Assembly (NCBI GenBank): GCA_051294375.1
Contig: CM119265.1
Span: 20,399,112-20,463,111, forward strand
Reading direction: 5' to 3'
Source: Paraspadella gotoi
Taxonomy: Eukaryota; Chaetognatha
Length of the DNA: 64,000 bases
Shown: piece by piece, positions 45,269 to 55,790 of the stretch
How the letters are laid out: each line of letters starts with the position of its first letter
How positions within the stretch are numbered: the first letter of the stretch is position 1
Translations under genes and position numbers: made by a program
Notes under the pieces: model-generated
Told to the model about the DNA's origin: nothing
Database searches by the model: none
What the model saw: the letters and a program-made list of their open reading frames with translations, nothing else

Positions 45269-45454
45269 ATTACGTGGATCTTTGATGCGTGTCCTCATAT
45301 TGCGCAGTTTTATGCGCAATTCAAGCTGAAGGGTGAGAAGATTCAAGGTCTGAAATCTGAGGTCAAACTCGATGCCTTTTCGTCTCTGAAGCCGTTGGGT
45401 ATAATTACATTGACATCGTTTTCCGAGGAATGTAGTTACAACGTGTCGTCTTAA
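45269..45454 (+). CDS. candidate terminal exon, 61 codons, no ATG
   Basis: After a possible acceptor (GCATAAAAG, preceded by an in-frame TAA), a frame is open for 61 codons to TAA at 45452-45454. It reads ITWIFDACPHIAQFYAQF, then KLKGEKIQGLKSEVKLDAF and LGIITLTSFSEECSYNVSS. Composition is fully protein-like and non-repetitive, and the other frames and strand close quickly. Because it has no internal ATG, it can only be translated as a spliced exon or as a remnant of a larger ORF. The acceptor is weak. No family recognised. Confidence 0.35.
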   Translation: MTWIFDACPHIAQFYAQFKLKGEKIQGLKSEVKLDAFSSLKPLGIITLTSFSEECSYNVSS

Positions 45455-45838
45455 ATTGTAGCATTATTTAAAAAAATGATAAGGGATTAATGTTAAAAAA
45501 ATACTACTTACATACAACGTGAATCGAGTTTACATTTATTTTGCATAAAAAGTATTGAGGCTAAATTTCACAATGCGACTCATGCATTGATAAGTGTTTT
45601 TTTTCTCTTCCGACTCTTCTTATTCCGTCTCAGTTTTGTCCTTGAGTCAGACTCCTTTATACCCATATTTTTTTTTTCCGCTCAAGCGAATGAAGGAATT
45701 CTATACTGAAGTATGAAGGGTTCCGTAGTCAGCAGAGAAAATGTTTGGGGGGAAAACTTGCTTAACAAATTTATTTACTTTTTGACTCATGATAAATTAG
45801 CATAACATCAACAAACATCTCTTGGAGTAAATAAACAA

Positions 45839-45998
45839 GACTGTGAGAGAGTCTCGATTGAAAGCTTGCAGGGACCTGCTATGTCATTATCTTGTAAGAG
45901 TGGAGGCATTAAACCGCCAAAGCCTGTTCAAAGTCAGTCAATATAGTAGCTTAGTTATTGAATGAATGGATAATTTTAGATTGGTTGTACCAATTTTA
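45839..45998. repeat. dispersed repeat family, copy 3
   Basis: Begins AGACTGTGAGAGAGTCT and contains GGACCTGCTATGTCATTATC, CCGCCAAAGCCTGTTCAAAG and ATTGGTTGTACCAAT. The first half matches 54911-54970 and the second half matches 26852-26925. Confidence 0.65.
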
Positions 45999-46387
45999 TC
46001 ATAGAACATGAAATTAAATAACATAACGTACATCCTAGCCACATCTTGGAGCTACCAAACAATTTTCCGAAATTTGTTCCAAACTCATGCTTATGACTTG
46101 CAATTCGTTTAAACTTTCTCCCTAATTTTTAAACCCTTAAATTTCTTTCCCCCCTTCCCATCCCGAGTTTACTCAGGTCCATTTTCGTCCGAGTGAAGAA
46201 TTCTCGTTTCGACAAACGCGTTTCACTGTCGTTTCACTCATTCGCCTCCATAATCTTTCCCAAATTCTTTTCTTCGCCCAAAAAAAAAAAAGAATAAAAA
46301 AAAAAAGGAAAGTTTTTCTTCTTTTCTTTCCACAATCGTCGTCGACTCATTCCCCTTCATTAACTCTCCCGAGAGAGTCGGGGCGAA

Positions 46388-47545
46388 ATGGAGGGCCGAA
46401 TGCCGCAGCCCCTGGACCCGAAGCGGCTCGAGGGGCCAGGGCCGAAGGCTGAGGCCCGGCGCGGCTCGAGGGGCGAGACTCTCGAAAACCAGGGTGAGAT
46501 TTTAAGCTCAGTTTAACTAACTGCGGAGTTTTTTTTCGGGGTTAAAACGAGGTTTTGGTTTTCCAAACAATTTCCGAGTTGTTTTCAGGTTTCTTTTTTT
46601 TCGCAGGAGACAAAATTATATTGTTTAAAAATTTTATTTTTATTGTTAGTTTTTGTTTCGTCTCAAGTTGTGTCTCAAAATCGTTGTTGGATTTCTATTT
46701 CTAACTACCGTATCTAATTGTACTCGTAAAGTTTGATATAAAAAATATTCACAAATTAAAAATAGAATTCTAGCTAATATTATATTACATTAAGAATTTG
46801 GAGCCAAACAGACTTTAAACATCCAAAATGTTGTCAATGCTCATGGCATTAACTATAATATAATTAAAACGACAATTAAAAAAAATGGACAATGTAATAA
46901 ATCAACCAATAAACCATTAAGTTAAGACTCGACTATAGTACATAATATACACATCCTTGCTCTAGTCTCTAGGAAATCTCGCGCGGCTTTCTCTTCGCCC
47001 CAGGAAATCCGGGGCGTCGAAAGATAATCGTGCGACGATTAGCGACTAAATGTGGCGTGAATTTCCCGCGCATTTGTAACGACGTCCCTACGGCCACGCC
47101 CTCTTTTTCTCCCTCGCTTTTCCTCACCCGAGCTAATCAGACCCCTTTTCTCCTTTCCTCATTTTTTTTCTCTTCACTTCTCACCATTTCCTTTATCTTT
47201 CACTTTTCCCATATCGTCTTCTCTTTCGCATCCATATTCACATTCACATCGCCCTCACGTGATAATCCTTTCCCATTTTCTTCTCATTCTCATCCGACCC
47301 TAATCATTCCGCGTTCAACCTTCCTTCACTTACCTAATACCTTCCTCATTTCCTTTCCTCCCTATTTCCTTTCCTCCCTATTTCCTTTCCTCCCTATTTC
47401 CTTTTCAGTTGATCTCGCCTTTTTTTCGTCGCTTTCCTTCCGCGACTCATCATTATCTTTCGTTATCAGTTTAACTGTTTCGAAACCGTTTTCAGTTGTT
47501 TTTACAATAGATTTTTCAACTACTACCTCCGTCAGGTTCTTTTTT

Positions 47546-47624
<79 letters not shown>

Positions 47625-48065
47625 CCAGAATCATTATCTCCTTTGTCGTAAATGTTGAAAAACTCTCCTCTCGTAAATTGACAATTCTTTTCCGTTTCAC
47701 TTCCTACCCTATCTCTCGTCGCCCGCTTCCGTCTTTAGCTATCCGCTTCTGTCCGCTTCTTATTTCATAAAATCGCTTCTTTTTTCGCTTTTCGTAAATA
47801 TCTGAAACTTGTATCGTCATCATACTACATTTCTTGGTTGAGATGACTTCCGCGCTCCTCTTTTACGCCCGCTTCCGCCCGCTTCCCTCATTCGCGCCCG
47901 CTTCCGCCCGCTTCTCTCATTCGCGCCCGCTTCCGCCCGTTCCCGCCCGCTTCCGTAATTCCATCATCGATTAACCTTTGACCTTTTTTCTTTTGCCCAA
48001 CAGAAGTCAATTCTGATTCAGTCGTTTTGTACCGAGGAAATTCTAGGGGTTTGCCCATTACGTAG
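46388..48065 (+). CDS. candidate three-exon gene, ~140 aa in the favoured model
   Basis: Exon 1 (46388-46493): ATG in a CpG-rich island, MEGRMPQPLDPKRLEGPG, ending at a GTGAGA donor (phase 1). Exon 2 begins at 47004 after the acceptor GGCTTTCTCTTCGCCCCAG; the split codon gives Gly and the frame continues NPGRRKIIVRRLATKCGV. That frame stays open to 47770, but a phase-1 donor at 47259 (TCAC/GTGATA) lets it join exon 3 (48004-48065). Exon 3 follows the excellent acceptor TTTTTTCTTTTGCCCAACAG and reads VNSDSVVLYRGNSRGLPIT then TAG. Phase agreement at both junctions is the main support; the middle donor is weak. The function is unknown. The alternative, reading exon 2 to 47770, would include an implausible poly-Ile run. 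Confidence 0.4.
47340..47404. repeat. tandem CCTATTTCCTTTCCTC, about 3.5 copies
   Basis: 16-18-bp unit repeated head to tail. Confidence 0.75.
47362..47700 (-). CDS. candidate ORF with a ~26-residue poly-Met run
   Basis: The minus-strand frame is open for 112 codons. N-terminal part: KRKRIVNLREESFSTFTTKE, then MILV and about 26 consecutive Met codons from an ATC/GAT array (47549-47625). After the run comes a highly charged, natural-looking segment (NLTEVVVEKSIVKTTENG, then ETVKLITKDNDESRKESDEK). The first codon of the open frame is GTG; the first in-frame ATG is just before the run. The charged part looks more like protein than the opposite strand (a hydrophobic Ser/Phe-rich reading). A poly-Met tract this long would be very unusual. 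Confidence 0.3.
47549..47625. repeat. ATC trinucleotide array
   Basis: About 26 uninterrupted ATC units. Confidence 0.95.
47860..47957. repeat. CGCCCGCTTC minisatellite
   Basis: CGCCCGCTTC units alternate with CCTCATT spacers, about eight units. Related GCCCGCTTCCG words start near 47720. Confidence 0.85.
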
Positions 48066-48379
48066 TTTACTTATACTGTTATAAAAACAAAGTGTATCAG
48101 CTTAGTTTTTTACACAACGATGTTCTTACCGATAAGAGATGGAATATAACGCGTACAATTTCGATGCAATTTGTAAGAATCCATTAAAATTCTGATTTTC
48201 ACGTATTTTAATATAAAATTTCTTTTATTTTCCTGCTTATCTCCTCGTGGACTGAAAAAATCATCAGGTAAGTTTGACAACACTTAATATCGTGATATTG
48301 TGATTACTTGACAGAATGAATACCGTTAGCCCTTGAATGTATTATATGTTAAACTGTTTACGAAAGCACAACTAGATTG

Positions 48380-48389
48380 TATATAAAAG
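48380..48389 (+). promoter_or_regulatory. TATA-box match TATATAAAAG
   Basis: A perfect TATA element. An open frame of 36 codons (MSMRIRDQGKGGGDALRS) starts at 48406, slightly too close for a normal start site 30 bp downstream, so the pairing is doubtful. Confidence 0.25.
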
Positions 48390-48469
48390 AGAAGAATGAA
48401 GCGCCATGTCAATGAGGATCAGGGATCAGGGTAAAGGAGGAGGCGATGCTCTTCGATCCTTAGGTCAAA

Positions 48470-49010
48470 AAACGAAAAGAAAAGAAAAAAAAAAGGATTT
48501 TCTTTCTTTTCGATGATGATGGAAATCTTTTTATGCAGATCGAGAGTCGGAGAAAAAAAGAAGGAATCCTAGATTCAATTCGATGAGAAAGAAAAAAAGG
48601 GGAAAAAATGAAAAAAAAAGAAAAAAAGAAAAAAGGGATTGAGGGGAAAAAATGAAAAAGAAAAAAAATGTTGAGGAGATGAGGAAATTTTCGGGAATTT
48701 AAGTAACTTTGAAATTCGAGAATTATATATCGTTTAGGTTGTTATATATCGCTTATGAAGGAAGGGCTTCAATGGTCTGTACGACCTTCTCCTAATTGTG
48801 GAACGTTTCCCAGGTTTTAATCTTTTACGTCAGTCAAACTCGATTATACACGAACATTTTTTTTTTTCAAACCAAAAAATAGAAAATTATTCGAATTAAA
48901 TCGACAAGTTAATAAAATAAATCAAAGTAAATAAGCTCTTATAATTTTTATACTATTTTTGTCTGGATATTAACATAAAATTGATCAACTGATTATCAAA
49001 AATTCCGAAT
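48470..49010. other. A-rich stretch, nothing recognised
   Basis: A/G-rich homopolymeric sequence (48470-48670) then AT-rich sequence. Confidence 0.5.
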
Positions 49011-49015
49011 TCAAA

Positions 49016-49224
49016 ATGACTAACGAAACTTTTGTAAAACCCTGTAATGTTTATTATATACGGATAGACTACGAAGAAGACGCTCACACTCCCACCGACG
49101 AAAACTCAAGAACAAAAGACCAACTGAAGATGAACAAGAGAAATGATTCCCTTTTGAAAAAAACCATCGCCGGGTCAGTAATCAAAAACAAAACTGGTGG
49201 ATTCGAATTGAACGCGCTCTCTCT

Positions 49225-49299
<75 letters not shown>

Positions 49300-49309
49300 G
49301 ATGACATGA
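49016..49309 (+). CDS. candidate ORF running into a CT microsatellite, 97 aa
   Basis: ATG in context AAAATGACTAAC. The first 65 residues are natural (MTNETFVKPCNVYYIRIDYE through IKNKTGGFELNAL), with acidic and basic segments. The frame then reads Leu/Ser repeats through a CT array (49217-49295) to a stop. A real protein would probably splice out before the array; no strong donor was seen. Function unknown. Confidence 0.3.
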
Positions 49310-49379
49310 TGAAAATTAAGAAAAAATACAAATAATAAAAAAAATCCTAGTTCACTTTCGTGTTCTTCTTTTACTCCTT

Positions 49380-49454
<75 letters not shown>

Positions 49455-49455
49455 C
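49380..49455. repeat. CT microsatellite
   Basis: Long CT array, the second within 170 bp. Confidence 0.9.
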
Positions 49456-49896
49456 TCTCTCCCTCTCTCCAACTTTTCTTTTCCTGCAACGAACTTGATC
49501 GCGTTAATCAGCTTCTGAGAAAAAAAAACAATAAAAAAAACACTGTTTTCTCCGTTTTGTTGTTAATTATTACAAAAAATTAATTAAAGCATCCTATTTC
49601 TTTTCGCCCTGGAAACTATTTATTTTATTCATTGTTGACGAGGAAATGATTTATTTTTTACTAACGATTCCTGTGCGATTTTAATAGAATTTGAAGTCAA
49701 CAAACAGTCCAGTAAAATTAACTTTAAACATTTTTTAAAAATTGAACCTTTTCGTAATCATTTCAGACTATTTTATTTTTGTAAAAACCAGCGAAAAAAA
49801 TAAGAAGTGTCACAAAATTATAAAAGAAAATAAAAAAAATAACATGTATTCGGAAGCATCTAGCGGCGACTCGACGAAACTAAACTGGCGAAATTA

Positions 49897-50056
49897 ACAA
49901 CAACAACAACTTCGACGACGACAACGGAGACAAAATACCTTCGTCGCCAAACCAAACGACGACGACGACGACGATAAAAAAGGACGAAAACGTCATCGGC
50001 GTCGTCGTCGATCGATTCGCGTCGACGTCGTCGTCTTCGTCGTCGACGCCTCCTAA
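49897..50056. repeat. AAC, GAC and GTC trinucleotide arrays
   Basis: Short arrays of changing trinucleotides produce Asn, Asp, Ser or Thr runs depending on frame. Confidence 0.75.
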
Positions 50057-50105
50057 GCCTCCATCTCTCCTGCAGCAGTGCGTCCTCGGCAGCCCCATCG
50101 TCATG

Positions 50106-50478
50106 ACGTCGTCTTGCTCGTCGTCGTCTTCGTCGTCGTCGGCGACAACCGTCCCCGACCACGCCGTCCGTTACGGCGTCGCATCCGCCGCGTTCGACGG
50201 CCGCCGGTGACAGCGACGCCGCAGTCCGCCGCCGGAAATCTTTGTCCGATGCAGCTGCAGCATCAATTCGCTCTCCATCACATCAGCCGCCTTTGCCTGC
50301 AGCATGCTCTTCATCTGCAGCATCAATTTCAGGTCCGATGCAGCTTCATCATCCATCATATCTTCCCGCGGAGCAGCTGCCTTTTCTTCGCCGTGGGATC
50401 AGAGCCGAAGAGTCCCGGCAGGCAAGAACTCCCGACGTTTTGGATCAACAACAACGACGTGAAGCTTTTGACGATTGA
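50106..50478 (+). CDS. coding-like segment, Ser/Pro/Ala-rich C-terminus (strand uncertain)
   Basis: One plus-strand frame is open from 50106 to TGA at 50476-50478. It reads RQPSPTTPSVTASHPPRST, then VRRRKSLSDAAAASIRSPSH (a basophilic kinase-type RRKS site) and ends RTPDVLDQQQRREAFDD. The upstream plus frame reads TSSCSSSSSSSSATTVPD and would need a one-base shift to join. On the minus strand, 50171-50359 reads MMDDEAASDLKLMLQMKSML, an acidic, helix-like sequence that is equally convincing. The segment has an internal duplication (CAGCATCAATT occurs twice), which may create both readings. Confidence 0.3.
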
Positions 50479-50499
50479 CTCCGCTGACAGATTTTATGA

Positions 50500-51240
50500 C
50501 TATATATGTCATGTAATATGCATATGTAAATATCAAAAATTGTATTTAGTCAAAGAATATTAGATAATTGTTTTATTTATTGATTATACGTGAGATTCAA
50601 AGATTAGATTTATACATGTTGAAACGTTTTGAAAATATATAAAATTCTCAGTACGTCGCAATCAGTCGCGTCTCATTATCCTTCTCTATTTTTTTTTATT
50701 CCATCTCCATTAAAAATGAATTTTCCGAGATTCATTTTCAAGCCTCTTTTGTCGTTTTGTTTTTTATGCGAAGAAAAAACAAAAGAGCGACACGGTCGAC
50801 AAAAGAGCATCAGACAGATCCAAGAAATAAATTCAATTGAAAAGAGAAAATAGAGAAAACATAAGAAAATCACAATAATTTAGCAAACGAATTTATTTAG
50901 ATTGAAGCAGAAAAATATTAAGATTAATACATAAACGCCAGAAAAGCTATGTATGTAAAAGGACAGTAAAAAAAAGCAAGCATTACGAATTGAATTGAAG
51001 AAGATCGAGTTTTTCTTTCACGATCCTAATGGGAAGAAAAGAATAAAAACGCCCTTTTTCTTTCTTTGTTTTCTTTTTATCCCATTTTTTCTTTCTTTTC
51101 TCTCTCTCTTCTGCTCTTTTTTCTTTTTCTGCCATTTCTCTCCACTTTTCCATCGCTTTTTTTCTTCTGCTAATGAAAAAACGTTCTGACTGACGTTCTA
51201 GAATGACCTTGGTTTGACCTTGAAACCGAGACTGTAAAAA
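50500..51240. other. AT-rich stretch, nothing recognised
   Basis: AT-rich sequence, then an A/T-homopolymer-rich segment (51040-51180). Confidence 0.5.
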
Positions 51241-51249
51241 AGTAACACA

Positions 51250-51250
51250 C

Positions 51251-51290
<40 letters not shown>

Positions 51291-51357
51291 GAAGAAGAGA
51301 GAGAGAGAGAGAGAGAAGAGACAAGAGAGAGAGAAAAGAGAGAGAGAGAGAGGAGAG
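51250..51357. repeat. GA microsatellite
   Basis: Interrupted GA array. Confidence 0.9.
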
Positions 51358-52170
51358 TCACGAATCCGTTTCATAATACAGTGCAGGGTTCTACGTGACA
51401 GACGAGTGCACTCGGACGGGAAAAATAATTATATGAATAAATCGATGAACAAAATGAACATGTTTGAACATCGGTTTTGTTTTAAAAACTTTAGTTCATT
51501 TTCAACTCTTACCTAACTAATATACTAATTCATCGTTAAAAAAACCCTTTCATGCGACGTTTGCACTTTTTTGGTACTAAACTTGTCTTTAGATAATTCA
51601 CCGGAGTGTCCCCCCCTCGCGTCAAAAAGTGCTAACGACATGATAAGCTCGTAAGAATGAATCTAACATTTATGATTAAAGAAAAAAAACAGCTTTATAC
51701 ATAAATGAACCGAACAGTTTAAAAATAAGTTTATCAAGATATAAATCAAACGCTAAGTATGTTGTAATCAGGATAGCACTACTACTACTATTACTACATG
51801 TAGTGGCAAGAATACCGAGGGACATCGCGAGGGTTTTTTTTTCTTCTTGTGTACGAAAAGGCTTCAGTGGGGTTGTGTTTGAGGGGCAAGGGAATAGAGA
51901 TAGAGGCTTCGTAGGCGGTGACTGTAGGCGGGTTGAGATCTAATGCGAATCGGACGCAAATCAGAGGGACCGCGTCCTTGGGCTCGAAACGGCGGTGGTG
52001 TTGGTCTATGGGTGGTTTTGAAAGAGGCTGGGATGGAGAGAGGAGGTTTGAAAAGAGGGCGGTGAGAAAGAAGCTTGGAAGTTAAAAGGATAAGCAATGA
52101 TTGGAAATTACTGTCTGAGGGGGTGAAGAAAGTTGTGATCCGGGAGAAACAATGGGGGGGGCGGGAGGGT

Positions 52171-52196
52171 ATTGGTTAGGGGAGTTGCTAACCAAT
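52171..52196. promoter_or_regulatory. inverted pair of CCAAT boxes
   Basis: ATTGGTTAG (52171-52179) and CTAACCAAT (52188-52196) are a perfect 9-bp inverted repeat with an 8-nt spacer, giving divergent CCAAT boxes. It lies 175 bp upstream of the candidate exon at 52371. Confidence 0.4.
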
Positions 52197-52370
52197 GGGT
52201 GGCTCTACATTTATGTATAGAGATTCTTTGAGGGATGTTTAAGGGCGAATTGTTCATCCGCTAAAAACTTCGAAGGTAAGGTTCTGTAAGGTTGACAGTG
52301 GTGAGTGAAAAGAAGGTTCTTTTTCCCGAAGGTCAAAGGGTTAGACGAGCGTTCGCTGGGCGGGAGGTAA

Positions 52371-52635
52371 ATGAGCGACGGAAGGTGTGGGGCGGGGCGC
52401 ATTCGTCTGAAGCGAGCGGTGGAAATGAGGGTGGGGGCGGGGGAGAGGAACGGAATTGGGGCAACCCTCGATTTTAATGGAAAAGACCGAAGATACTCGA
52501 GACCCCAGGGCAACGATGAAGAGGAGGACGGAGGAGGAGGAGAAGGAGGAGGAGGAGGAGGAGCTAATGGAAATGGAAAGCAGAAAGGGTCATCGCCAAG
52601 CTGGTCAAACTTGATGTGGGTCAAACACGAAAGAC

Positions 52636-52685
<50 letters not shown>

Positions 52686-52897
52686 GATAAGAGAGAGAAG
52701 AGAAACCGCCTTCCCGAATCCCGAATGTGACATTAAATGACATCGATAAACTGATTATTGAGTTGGGCTGAGCCGATGATTCTCATTCACAGAGATCGTA
52801 CATCCTTACATTATATAAAGATTTGACTTTCTTTGACAAAAAGGGTCAGGCTTTTCGAGTACAAATGCGTCGAGACGTCGCTTTAGAAAACTTTTGA
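52371..52897 (+). CDS. candidate gene with a Glu/Gly-rich exon and a terminal exon
   Basis: Part 1 (52371-52619) starts at ATG and reads through KDRRYSRPQGNDEEEDGGGG, a Gly run and GNGKQKGSSPSWSNLMW before a weak GTCAAA donor. Part 2 (52793-52897) follows a good acceptor (ATGATTCTCATTCACAG) and encodes RSYILTLYKDLTFFDKKG, then QAFRVQMRRDVALENF and TGA; phase 0 on both sides. Unspliced, part 1 continues into a GA array (52640-52700). A minus-strand frame (52806-53027, MVIENFENENERKKK through KSNLYIM, 73 aa) overlaps part 2 and is also natural, so the strand of part 2 is not certain. Confidence 0.35.
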
Positions 52898-53372
52898 TCA
52901 GTCGGTTATTCAACCTTTGGATGTTTCTATGTCGTAATGCAACGAATCGATATTGAATACGAAACAACTTTTTATCCCCCTTCTTTTTTTTTCTTTCGTT
53001 TTCGTTTTCAAAGTTCTCAATAACCATTGACCAATATCATTTCTACATACATATTCTATCTCCATAACTTTTAGCTTTTTATTTAGTTTTCAAGACCATT
53101 TAAACTGATAAATCCACAGCATGTTTCTTCATTTACTTTTGTTATCTTCATATTTTTTTGAAATTTCTTATTGAAATTCCGCCTCGTCTCTTATTCCATT
53201 TGTATCTCAATTTCTTCCCCGAATTTCCACATCAAAACCTTTTTGCCTTTTTTTTTAACGGATTTTCCTTAATAGACACAAAGTGTATCGCCGGAAGTTG
53301 AACGTCGTCTTCGTCGTCGTCGCCGTCGTCCTCATAGTCGTCGCCATCGTCGTCGTTGGCTGGCCGATGACG

Positions 53373-53618
53373 TTACGGTTTCATGCTTCTGGCTCTCGGC
53401 GAAGACGACGACGATGACGACGACGACGACGACGACGACGAAGTCGAGGACTTTGATGCCAGAATCGCCGAAAAATGACAACTCGTGTGTCTTCTTGCTT
53501 TGTCGTCGTCGTCATCGTCGTCGTCGTCGTCGTAGTTGCCGGAGGATATTTTCTTAACCCCCTTCGGGATGGATTGTTTTTTAGGCACATCGTAACTTCG
53601 CGTATTCTTTTTCTTAAC
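53373..53618 (-). CDS. candidate acidic/Ser-rich ORF with poly-Asp run, 81 aa
   Basis: ATG at 53618 starts MVKKKNTRSYDVPKKQSI, a basic segment, then a 10-residue Asp run (GAC array, 53503-53535), a short spacer (KARRHTSCHFSAILASKSST), a Ser run (53400-53445) and PRARSMKP before TAA. Basic, acidic and Ser-rich blocks in one frame resemble disordered nuclear proteins. A plus-strand frame from ATG 53475 reads the same array as a Val-rich membrane-like segment and continues to 53960, and is the main competitor. No splice evidence on either side. Confidence 0.3.
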   Translation of the reverse strand, partial: VKKKNTRSYDVPKKQSIPKGVKKISSGNYDDDDDDDDDDKARRHTSCHFSAILASKSSTSSSSSSSSSSSSSSPRARSMKP

Positions 53619-53814
53619 CATGAAGAAAAGCAATTTCTGTTTGAAAATGACAACTATTATGGTTGTAACACTTCATTTTCTCCTCATTTACTTTTTTTTT
53701 GGATTCATCCTTTGAAACTTGAGTCAAAGTTTTTGAAGATTCATCATTCATCTTATCATTCATTGTGTCGCTCACTAATCGTTAGCATCGTTGCGTGTTT
53801 TGGCCTACGATCCA

Positions 53815-54010
53815 TGTTCGTGCTCTCTCGTGCTCTCATCTCTCTCTGTGCTCTCTCTCTCTCATCATCTACTCTCTCTCGCGGTCTCTCTCTCTCCATC
53901 TCGGTCGACTCTTCTCATCTTCTCTCGTCGTCTATTCGTCTCAGCTCTCATCGTCTCTGATATCTCTCTCTCTGTCGATCTCGCAGTGCATCGTATCGCT
54001 CGTCTTCATC
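53815..54010. repeat. CT-rich interrupted microsatellite
   Basis: CTCTCGTGCTCTCATCT-type units; a second tract lies at 54285-54370. Confidence 0.75.
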
Positions 54011-54684
54011 TCTATCATCGGTCATCTTTCTTCTGTCTCTCTCGCTCCTACTAGTCCTATTCTCCCTGCTATCATCTTCCCCTCCGCTCGCAAGCGTTCT
54101 CCTGAACGTTCTTAACCTTCTTGTTTTCTTTCTACGTCCCGTTTTACTGTTTCTCTTATTTTTTTATGTTTTTCTCGGCTTTATTTTTACTTTTTCATTC
54201 TCGTCTTTTTTAGTCTTTCCTCCATTTATTTTCCTCTCTTCTCATTCGTTTCTCTTTCCTTTTAATCTGTCCGCCTCCCTTTCTCCTCTCTCTCTCTCTC
54301 TACTTCTCATCTCCTCTCCGTTCGTCTCTCTCTCGTCTCTGCTCTCTCTCCTCTCTCTCTCTCATCTCCCTCCTTACCTCATTTTCCTTTTCTACTTCCA
54401 TTCGGACTTTCTTCGTCCCTTTCTGTCTTTCCTCTTTTCCTTCTCCCTCTTCCTTTCCTCCCCTCTCCCTCCCAACGTCTATTCTTTCTCCCTCCCTCCT
54501 TCTTCCTTTCCTCCTTTCCTCCCTTTTTTTCTCCCCATCTTCCTCCAACAAATCGACGAAAAAAAGTCGTGACCTTGAGTTCTTCTCGTTCGCCCTTCAA
54601 GTCGTCCTATCAAACATTTTGCGAAGAAGTGAAGAGATGTATAACCTTTTTCATTACGACCTTTAAAATAAGTAATAGTAATAT

Positions 54685-54758
54685 CCAAAGTCAGGGGCAA
54701 GATAGCTTAATTATTAAATGAATGGATGATTTTGTATTGCTTGTAGTACCCATTTCAT
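54685..54758. repeat. dispersed repeat family, copy 4
   Basis: Contains CCAAAGTCAGGGGCAAGATA, identical over 20 bases except the first two to the copy at 26852, and TTAAATGAATGGATGATTTT. Confidence 0.7.
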
Positions 54759-54910
54759 AAAATTCAGCTACTTGTTTTTTGATGCAAGTGCTGAGTACAA
54801 TATTGTATCCTCTCTTATACTAAAGGGAGTTGTTTTTTTATACAAATGAAACATTCTTTAAAATATTATGCCACTTCATGAGGAAGCCAGGTGGTCTGGG
54901 AGACGAGACG

Positions 54911-55013
54911 AGACTGTGAGAGAGTCTTGATAGAAAGCTTTCCGGGACCTGATATGTCATTATCTTGTATGAGTGTTGAATGAATGGATAATTTTATATG
55001 GTTGTACCAATTT
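54911..55013. repeat. dispersed repeat family, copy 5 (internally deleted)
   Basis: Begins AGACTGTGAGAGAGTCTTGA and ends GGTTGTACCAATTTC. It equals copy 3 (45839-45998) with the central CCGCCAAAGCC...TAGTTATT part missing. Confidence 0.7.
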
Positions 55014-55339
55014 CAAAATGATAAACACTTATTTTGGAGTTAAAAATTCGATTTGGGTGTTGATAGTGTTTAAAGGTTTTCCAAACTAAAGCTCCTGAAA
55101 TATAAAGGAATTTTAGGAAATAAAGTTAGAAAATAGAATAATTTATAAAATAAATAGCCATTTTTAGAAAAACCATTTTTTTAGTTTTCCTCCTAATTTT
55201 TTTTGAGACTTAAAAATCTTCGGTCCAACCAACCTCCCGTTCTCCCAGTCGTTTTAAAGCCGGTTCCTGATGTGTACCGCTTTCTCTTTAAACGGCTCCT
55301 GATGTATTCGGTTCTCGAATCGGCTCGTCCTCTTCGTTC

Positions 55340-55790
55340 TCCCATTCCGTCCCCTTTTCTTTCTCCATTTCTTCCTCCTTTTCTTTCTCTTTTTTCCTCC
55401 TTCCTCCTCATTTTCTCCTTTTTTTCTCTTTTTTTTCCTTTTTTTCCTTCCTTTCTTCATTTTCTTTCACCTTTTCTTCCTCATTTTCTTCCTTCTTTTC
55501 TTCCTTTTTTCTTCCTCTTTTCTTCCTCCTTTTTTTCTCCTTTCTTCCTCCGTTTCTTCCTCCTTTTCTTCCTCCTTTTTTCCTCCTTTCCTTCCTCCTT
55601 TCCTTCCTCTTTTTCTTCCTCCTTTTGTCCTCTTAATCTCCTCCCTCTTCCTCCAAAATTTTCCTTTTCCTTCCATCATTTGTCTCCCTCTCGATTTCCT
55701 CACGTTTTCCTCCCTAAACTTCTTTCCTTTTATTTCTCCTCAATTTCTTTCCTTTTTTTCTTCCTTTAACTTTTCCAAGTATTTCTTTTC
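55340..55790. repeat. long TTTCTTCCTCC polypyrimidine tract
   Basis: About 450 bp with hardly a purine on the plus strand. The 188-codon plus-strand ORF and three minus-strand Arg/Glu/Lys ORFs are products of this. Confidence 0.8.

Noticed and set aside
55203-55769. 188-codon plus-strand ORF
   Set aside because: Product of a 450-bp polypyrimidine tract. Only the first 50 codons are non-repetitive and they have no start context or splice support.
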